Part shown: positions 10,501 to 13,922 of the stretch, piece after piece
Layout of the letters: the number at the start of each line of letters is the position of its first letter
How positions within the stretch are numbered: position 1 is the first letter of the stretch
Assembly (NCBI GenBank): GCA_900617975.1
Contig: UZAE01012816.1
Location: 2,904 to 16,825 of the forward strand
DNA length: 13,922 nt
DNA from: Rodentolepis nana
Taxonomy: Eukaryota > Platyhelminthes > Cestoda > Cyclophyllidea > Hymenolepididae
Direction: 5' to 3'
Notes under the pieces: model-generated
The model's database searches: none
What the model saw: the letters and a program-made list of their open reading frames with translations, nothing else
Told to the model about the DNA's origin: nothing
Translations under genes and position numbers: made by a program

Positions 10501-12129
10501 CATTATCGACTCAAATCGTCACATCACAACACGAGATATTGCAGAGAAGCTCAATGTGTGGCATACATGCATTGAAAAAAAAATTAAAAACCCTTGGTTA
10601 TGTCAAGAAACTTGATTTATGGATCCCTCACCAGCAGTTAAAGGAAATTCATTTGACGCAACGGATTAGCATCTGTGATTCGCCGCTACTGAAACGCAAT
10701 GAGAATGATCCATTTCTGAAGAACCTAGTTACTGGCGACGAAAAGTGGATAGTTTATAAGAATGTTACTCGCAAGAGATCATGGGTGAAGCAAGATCAAC
10801 CAGCCCAAACAGTATCAAAAGCAGAGATTCACCAAAAAAGATTATGCTGTCAGTCTGGTGGGATCACAAATGAATTTTGTATTTTGAACTCATGCCGCAG
10901 AACCAAACGATAAATTCAAATGTGTATGTTGAAGAACTCGAAAAACTGAAGGATGCAATTGAAGATAAGCGGCCGGCATTATCAAATCGGTGGAAGGGTG
11001 TTGTTTTCCATCATGATAACGCAAGGCCCCCGCACACATCTTTGGTTACTGGGGCAAAATTATTGGAACTGGGTTGGGATGTTTTGTCACACCCACCATA
11101 TAGCCCTGACCTTGCGCCTTCGGATTACCATTTGTTTCGTTCCATGCAAAACTCTTTAAATGGTAAAATTTGTAAAAACGCGGATGATGTCGGATCACAC
11201 CTAATTCAGTTTTTTAATAGCGAAGACCAGACATTTTACGAACGGGGAATTTTTACTCTGCCAGAACGATGGAAAAAGGTCATCGACAAGAACGGCCAAT
11301 ATCTAATTGAATAAAGTTATATTTTTAAACAAAAATTCCGAATTTGCCTTCTTATTTGAAATCGGCAATGACTTAGTTGCCCACCCAATAGAGTGGAAAT
11401 TTAGCAAATGCAGTGCCAGAGGAGGGTGTGGGGGGGGAGGGATTGCCTTGTGCCTAAGTTGCTTTTTTGGCGTCAGAAATTGAAATCATTTGAGTTAGAT
11501 TTTGGTTAAATTGGAGGATTTTGGAATGAGAGTCACATTGTCTCACCTATTTTCACGCGTACGTACTTTTATCGACGTTGTTGGATGTGTATTGTGGGGA
11601 GGGGGGTTGGAGGGGGCTGTCGTGATTATTCTTCGGATTTATTGAATCAAATAGGTTATTTTTGATTCCCAAAAGTGCTGTTGATCTTAATCTCTCACTC
11701 CTAGAAAGTACCTTTATGTTGACGGAAGTTATGGCGCTTAACTAAAGTAATATTTGAAATACTTGGGGGAATGGGCCGTATATTATAAACACTTGAATCT
11801 CTCTTTAGGCACCATTTAATTATATTCGCAAAGCACACCCATTCAAACGAGTATATGCAGACACTTGTCTCTTATCCGTTGGCTTACCATTTCCGTTCCT
11901 CTTTCAGCCCGTGTCTGCTAAACGTCGCCATCCAAAACCCGTCAATTCTACGCCATCAAAGGAAGATAAGGCTGCAGCGTTAGCTCGTATCGAAGCCCGG
12001 GAACGTATTCGGGCCGTTAGACTCCAATACATGCGTGCACGTAAAGAAGAGCTTGCTGCAAATGGGTCTAAAGGTAGCAATGGACGCACTGGCGAGAGTG
12101 GCGATGACTCGTCATTCATGATTCTGTAA
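7260..12129 (+). CDS. DLGAP: DLGAP/SAPAP (GKAP-domain) scaffold protein, 3' part of a spliced gene
   Basis: Join 7260-7551, 8571-8993, 9282-9574 and 11908-12129. Splice phases agree throughout (1, 1, 0), giving 1230 nt, or 409 residues plus stop. Residues 1-200 are low-complexity and rich in Ser, Asn, Thr, Gly, Ala and Glu, as expected of the disordered N-terminal half of DLGAPs. The GKAP homology domain runs from about residue 201 (RDGHFF) to about 325 and contains LSQKFVQFRGLC (254-265) and LEGFW (290-294), the family's best conserved blocks. The tail is basic and helical and ends FMIL. In other animals these proteins sit beneath synaptic or junctional membranes and link guanylate-kinase domains of DLG/PSD-95 scaffolds to Shank PDZ domains. 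That role is inferred from family. The visible part is shorter than full-length DLGAPs (roughly 800-1000 residues), so N-terminal exons are missing or upstream. Family assignment is strong. I cannot say which paralogue it is. Confidence 0.9.
7579..7590 (+). repeat. G12 homopolymer near a DLGAP donor site
   Basis: Directly follows T7 and lies 27 nt past the donor at 7552. Intronic G runs near donors are known binding sites for hnRNP H/F-type splicing factors. Confidence 0.9.
7886..7934 (+). other. Candidate 49-nt alternative (poison) exon
   Basis: TTATTTGTAG ends at 7885 and GTATGT begins at 7935. The segment between reads in the phase supplied by the exon ending at 7551 and encodes GPMEYLERIYENLSSL plus two nucleotides. 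It looks protein-like (amphipathic helix pattern). Its length is not a multiple of three. Joining it to 8571 shifts the frame and meets TGA at 8635-8637, before the GKAP domain. Direct splicing 7551 to 8571 preserves the frame, so this is either an alternative exon that truncates the product or a chance splice-site pair. Confidence 0.3.
8571..8993 (+). CDS. DLGAP exon: acidic/poly-Ala linker and first part of GKAP domain
   Basis: The acceptor TTTGCTTCTAG ends at 8570 and the donor GTGAGT starts at 8994. The split Gly codon from 7551 (G) is completed by GA, then GRRLTSNDEG follows. Residues 98-238 of the visible protein are encoded here. First comes an acidic, Asn/Ser-rich linker. Next is an Ala-rich tract built from GCT repeats (8810-8839, ASAATAAAAA). 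Finally the start of the GKAP domain, EVIRDGHFFRRLTDKIEQEL, then RVEEIEKDLNENELSDE. The RDG-hydrophobic start and the E-N-x-L-S-x-E block align by eye with the corresponding part of vertebrate DLGAPs. The region is predicted helical and highly charged. The exon leaves a single G that becomes the first base of a Val codon. Confidence 0.92.
8994..9281 (+). other. DLGAP intron (288 nt) splitting the GKAP domain
   Basis: GTGAGT to CAG, phase 1. AT-rich with no features seen. Confidence 0.9.
9282..9574 (+). CDS. DLGAP exon: GKAP domain core
   Basis: The acceptor TTTATCCAG ends at 9281 and the donor GTGAGT starts at 9575. The leading TG completes a Val codon, giving SDEV-SGHLRTTVGKVNLLLS across the junction, closely like the family pattern. 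The exon encodes residues 239-336, including LSQKFVQFRGLC, LPSDLEGFWAMVMLQVDD and LRQNGWKL. These correspond to the hydrophobic helices of the GKAP domain. An upstream AG at 9252 would introduce an immediate in-frame stop, which confirms the acceptor at 9281. The exon ends in phase 0 after NHST. Read through into the intron, the frame would add VSISTLLLKGHGR and stop at 9614-9616. Confidence 0.95.
10097..10126 (+). repeat. mariner left terminal inverted repeat
   Basis: This 30-bp repeat matches the reverse complement of 11359-11388 at 28 of 30 positions. Mismatches are at repeat positions 7 (T versus G) and 27 (T versus A). Confidence 0.95.
10279..11314 (+). pseudogene. mariner transposase, frameshifted pseudogene
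   Basis: It resembles mariner transposases from an N-terminal paired-like helix-turn-helix region (with QCRNWF and the RSGRP linker) to a C-terminal catalytic domain (TGDEKW, HHDNARP, HPPYSPDLAPSDYHLF). The frame changes three times: about 10309-10320, at the A9 run 10575-10583, and at the A6 run 10834-10839. In-frame stops occur at TAA 10343-10345 (where the family usually has Gln) and TGA 10871-10873. The catalytic aspartates are at codons 10737, 11015 and 11123. The second and third are separated by 35 residues instead of the 34 that define mariner (D,D34D), because of an extra Pro codon in NARPPHTS (11027-11032). The stop at 11312-11314 overlaps an AATAAA signal. It cannot make active transposase. 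Confidence 0.95.
11310..11315 (+). terminator. AATAAA polyadenylation signal at the mariner transposase stop
   Basis: AATAAA overlaps the transposase TAA stop. It lies in sense orientation inside the last DLGAP intron, so it could in principle cause premature polyadenylation of the host transcript. No use can be shown from sequence. Confidence 0.5.
11359..11388 (-). repeat. mariner right terminal inverted repeat
   Basis: This is the inverted partner of 10097-10126, directly followed by the TA target duplication. The near-identity of the two ends suggests a fairly young insertion relative to the damage in the reading frame. Confidence 0.95.
11908..12129 (+). CDS. DLGAP terminal exon with C-terminal PDZ-ligand-like end
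   Basis: The acceptor TTCCTCTTTCAG ends at 11907. The phase-0 frame PVSAKRRHPKPVNSTPSKED continues the previous exon and ends at TAA 12127-12129. The 73 residues contain a Pro/Lys-rich segment, then a long basic helix (AALARIEARERIRAVRLQYM). This is the same order as the vertebrate DLGAP tail, where a basic R/K/A-rich helix precedes the C terminus. After a Gly/Ser/Asp linker the protein ends SSFMIL. Vertebrate DLGAP1-4 end QTRL, a class I ligand for Shank PDZ domains. Here the -2 residue is Met, so the end would be a class II (hydrophobic) ligand if it binds PDZ domains at all. The exon is separated from the GKAP exons by a mariner-bearing intron. Confidence 0.88.
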   Translation, partial: PVSAKRRHPKPVNSTPSKEDKAAALARIEARERIRAVRLQYMRARKEELAANGSKGSNGRTGESGDDSSFMIL

Positions 12130-12172
12130 AGTGTGTTGTATTTCCACTTCCCTGCCTTACGTTCCTCCCCCT

Positions 12173-12190
12173 CCCCCCCCCCCCCCCCCC
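12173..12190 (+). repeat. C18 homopolymer in probable 3' UTR
   Basis: Flanked by CTCCCC and TCCCCC, making a pyrimidine tract of over 30 nt just past the DLGAP stop. Confidence 0.9.
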
Positions 12191-12288
12191 TCCCCCACAC
12201 TCCCTCCGTGCATCTCAGCTTCTTTCCCTATTTATATTCCCCACTCCACCTCGATATAAACCTCCCCTGTCTCCAAAATGTCACAATC

Positions 12289-12294
12289 ATTAAA
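12289..12294 (+). terminator. Candidate ATTAAA polyadenylation signal for DLGAP
   Basis: ATTAAA is the commonest variant of AATAAA. It lies 160 nt past the stop and is followed by a GT-rich stretch. I saw no AATAAA nearby downstream, but the real site could lie further on. Confidence 0.35.
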
Positions 12295-12320
12295 CTGGTT
12301 ATAACAAAAAATGAAGACTT

Positions 12321-13922
12321 GGAATGCTGTATTGTTTACTACATTATGTAGGTTCAGCTATCTTTTGGCTGGCGTGTTTTAGTAAATTGTAAATTCTGTT
12401 ATTGGTCATTTGGACTCTGTTTGATTTTCTGAAAAAAGGGGCACTTTGGATGCAAGAGAAGAGGACCGGAGGAGGAATTTTGAGTTCTGATACTGGCGAT
12501 TCGGATCTTTACTCTTTGGTTTCTGATTACAATATAAACAGTTGAACCACCACGTTATTTTTTCATGGACAATCACAACTACTGAGGATTATATAAGTAG
12601 CTAATATATGTTTAAGATTTCGACCCGAATGCAAAGTAGTGACCATCTAAGGCGTTAATAATTTATTACCTGAATTCCAATTTGCTCATTCTGATCGTTT
12701 GTATGATATGAGTTTAGTTTTATTTATTTTGCTGGAATCCTGCGGTATGGAGTGTTTTTGCGTTAATCAATCTGTGCTGTACACCTTAGATGCTATTTGT
12801 GTGTGTATTTCTTCCGAATGTCCACCCAGGACGGTTGAATGGAAAATTCCTTTTCATGAAACTATTTTTTGAGATGGGTGGACTTTCGGAAAAACCCCCA
12901 CAAATCTTATCTTATTATTTTATCATAATTATGGCGTTAGCATCTGTTGAGTTCCTTTTAAATTTTGTTGACGCAATTTTGTCGGGAAACGCGTTGCGGC
13001 CTACAGTGGTGTTTCTCGCATTTTTTTGAGGTCCATCCCGGAGTTGCCTATACATCAATCCCAACATAACAAATGTATTGAAGTTCCAAGGGAGGCTCAT
13101 CTCGTTTATTAGCTAGAATGTTCTGGAAACCAAAATTGGTCGATCGACCAATCTTGAATTCTCAGCACCAATGTTAAAACTAAACCTCTAGGTAGATGTC
13201 AGTTCATATTTCTCTTCACCTCCACACCAATTCAGGTACGTCGATCATGCAATATCAGTTTAGATGTCACGTAATTTTAAAAACTCTTAAACTTGGTGTG
13301 GCGTGAAACATAATTCAACACATTCCTTTAAAATTTTTCTTCGAGCCACACATTGCCAATTTAGCAGACTGTCATATCTCTGCTATCTGACCTTTATCAC
13401 CTCAGACAGCTGAATTGCCAACACCATAACGCCTCCAATTCGGATTTAAGAGTAATCGGATACGTTTATTCAACTTATACACAAAAGGACTGCATTTTCA
13501 GTGCCAAATAACCACAGCATTCAGCCGTAGCACTGCTAGGTAGTCAATCATAAGGCCATAGAAGTGCCCTTTGCACCTCAATTTCCTTCACTCTACTTGT
13601 TTTTCTTTGGAAAAGATACCCCCAATCAAAGGTAAAATATCAAGTTTAATTTAAGCTAGAAGAGGAATGTATCCATTTTTCCTTTCATTTGCTGTTACTC
13701 GTATGGGTTTTAAAAATCCTTTCTTCCACAGTAAAAGCAATTTTTATTGAAACTTTTTAGTTATTGCACCTCTGTTATACTGAGAAAGTAAATTGGTGAC
13801 AATTTTGCAAGAATATTTGCTTTCTCAACTACTGGGAAAAAGTTAGAATTAAGTGTCAAGATTGTAGCGGAATGTTACACGAATGAGCCTTGACTTACCC
13901 TCTATTTCCATCTCCCCTCCCC
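12321..13922. other. Probable intergenic sequence downstream of DLGAP
   Basis: No supportable gene. Short open frames at 12790-13029 (plus) and 12915-13100 (minus) overlap each other and have no recognisable features. An 18-bp palindrome lies at 13135-13152. A minus-strand GTAAGT donor-like site near 13890 hints at a neighbouring minus-strand gene beyond the edge, without further support. Confidence 0.45.
13135..13152. promoter_or_regulatory. 18-bp perfect palindrome with inverted CCAAT boxes
   Basis: ATTGGTCGATCGACCAAT is its own reverse complement. It places ATTGG and CCAAT at the two ends around TCGATCGA. It might be a dimeric transcription-factor site for a neighbouring gene. Function is not shown. 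Confidence 0.3.

Larger units (their letters stand above)
10097..11388 (+). mobile_element. mariner (Tc1/mariner superfamily) DNA transposon, complete ends, inactive
   Basis: The element is 1,292 bp, the usual size for mariner. The left end begins TTGGGTTGGCAACTAAGTCA. The right end, read on the minus strand, begins TTGGGTGGGCAACTAAGTCA. The 30-bp terminal inverted repeats differ at two positions. It is flanked by TA at 10095-10096 and 11389-11390, the canonical target duplication. It encodes one broken transposase in the same orientation as the host gene. From the end sequence and protein motifs I would place it near the mellifera/cecropia-type mariners, but this is from memory and tentative. 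It sits in a phase-0 intron, between the exons for the GKAP domain and the C-terminal tail. Confidence 0.97.
9575..11907 (+). other. DLGAP last intron (2,333 nt) carrying mariner
   Basis: GTGAGT to CAG, phase 0. Without the mariner and one TA it would be 1,039 nt. Flanks 9575-10094 and 11391-11907 contain no recognisable genes. The right flank has G-rich runs (11430-11437 and about 11595-11617). Confidence 0.88.
12130..12320 (+). other. Probable DLGAP 3' UTR start with poly-C tract
   Basis: Immediately downstream of the stop the sense strand becomes pyrimidine-rich, with C18 at 12173-12190 about 43 nt after the stop. ATTAAA at 12289-12294 is the nearest polyadenylation-like hexamer, with T/G-rich sequence at about 12318-12340. 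The end point is approximate. Confidence 0.45.

Noticed and set aside
13875..13910. Minus-strand GTAAGT donor-like site after a possible ATG-GAA-ATA-GAG
   Set aside because: A short match at the window edge with no downstream minus-strand exon found. Insufficient for a gene call.

Overview
This is AT-rich animal genomic DNA with long introns, conventional GT-AG splice sites, many microsatellites and a mariner DNA transposon. The organism cannot be fixed from the sequence. An invertebrate is likely, and a flatworm is my best but weakly supported guess, based on gene structure and general composition. One N at 5569 marks an assembly gap or an unresolved homopolymer.

The only protein-coding gene I can support is on the plus strand. 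It is the 3' part of a DLGAP/SAPAP/GKAP-family scaffold gene (disks-large-associated protein). Four exons join in phase: 7260-7551, 8571-8993, 9282-9574 and 11908-12129. They give 409 residues plus stop. The GKAP domain is split across 8571-8993 and 9282-9574. The last exon encodes a basic helical tail ending in F-M-I-L, not the Q-T-R-L PDZ ligand of vertebrate DLGAPs. A further upstream exon is probable at about 1175-1291, after which an intron of about 6 kb follows. The true N terminus is not identified and probably lies outside the window. A 49-nt exon-like segment at 7886-7934 breaks the frame if included, so it could be a poison exon.

Region by region: 1-1174 is non-coding, with microsatellites, G-runs and a CpG-richer patch near 770-960. 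1175-1291 is the probable exon. 1292-7259 is a large intron full of G/C homopolymers and dinucleotide repeats, including a 324-bp purine-rich segment flanked by 14-bp direct repeats. 7260-9574 holds three exons. 9575-11907 is the last intron. It carries a complete but inactivated 1,292-bp mariner element (10097-11388) in sense orientation, with 30-bp terminal inverted repeats and a TA duplication. 11908-12129 is the final exon. 12130 to about 12320 is the likely 3' UTR, with an 18-nt poly-C run and an ATTAAA signal. The remainder to 13922 is intergenic, with an 18-bp perfect palindrome.

The most unusual features are: G/C homopolymers longer and commoner than A/T homopolymers in AT-rich DNA; the altered PDZ ligand; the possible poison exon; and the mariner corpse, whose catalytic spacing is D,D35D because of an extra proline codon. 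I found no wholly new system.
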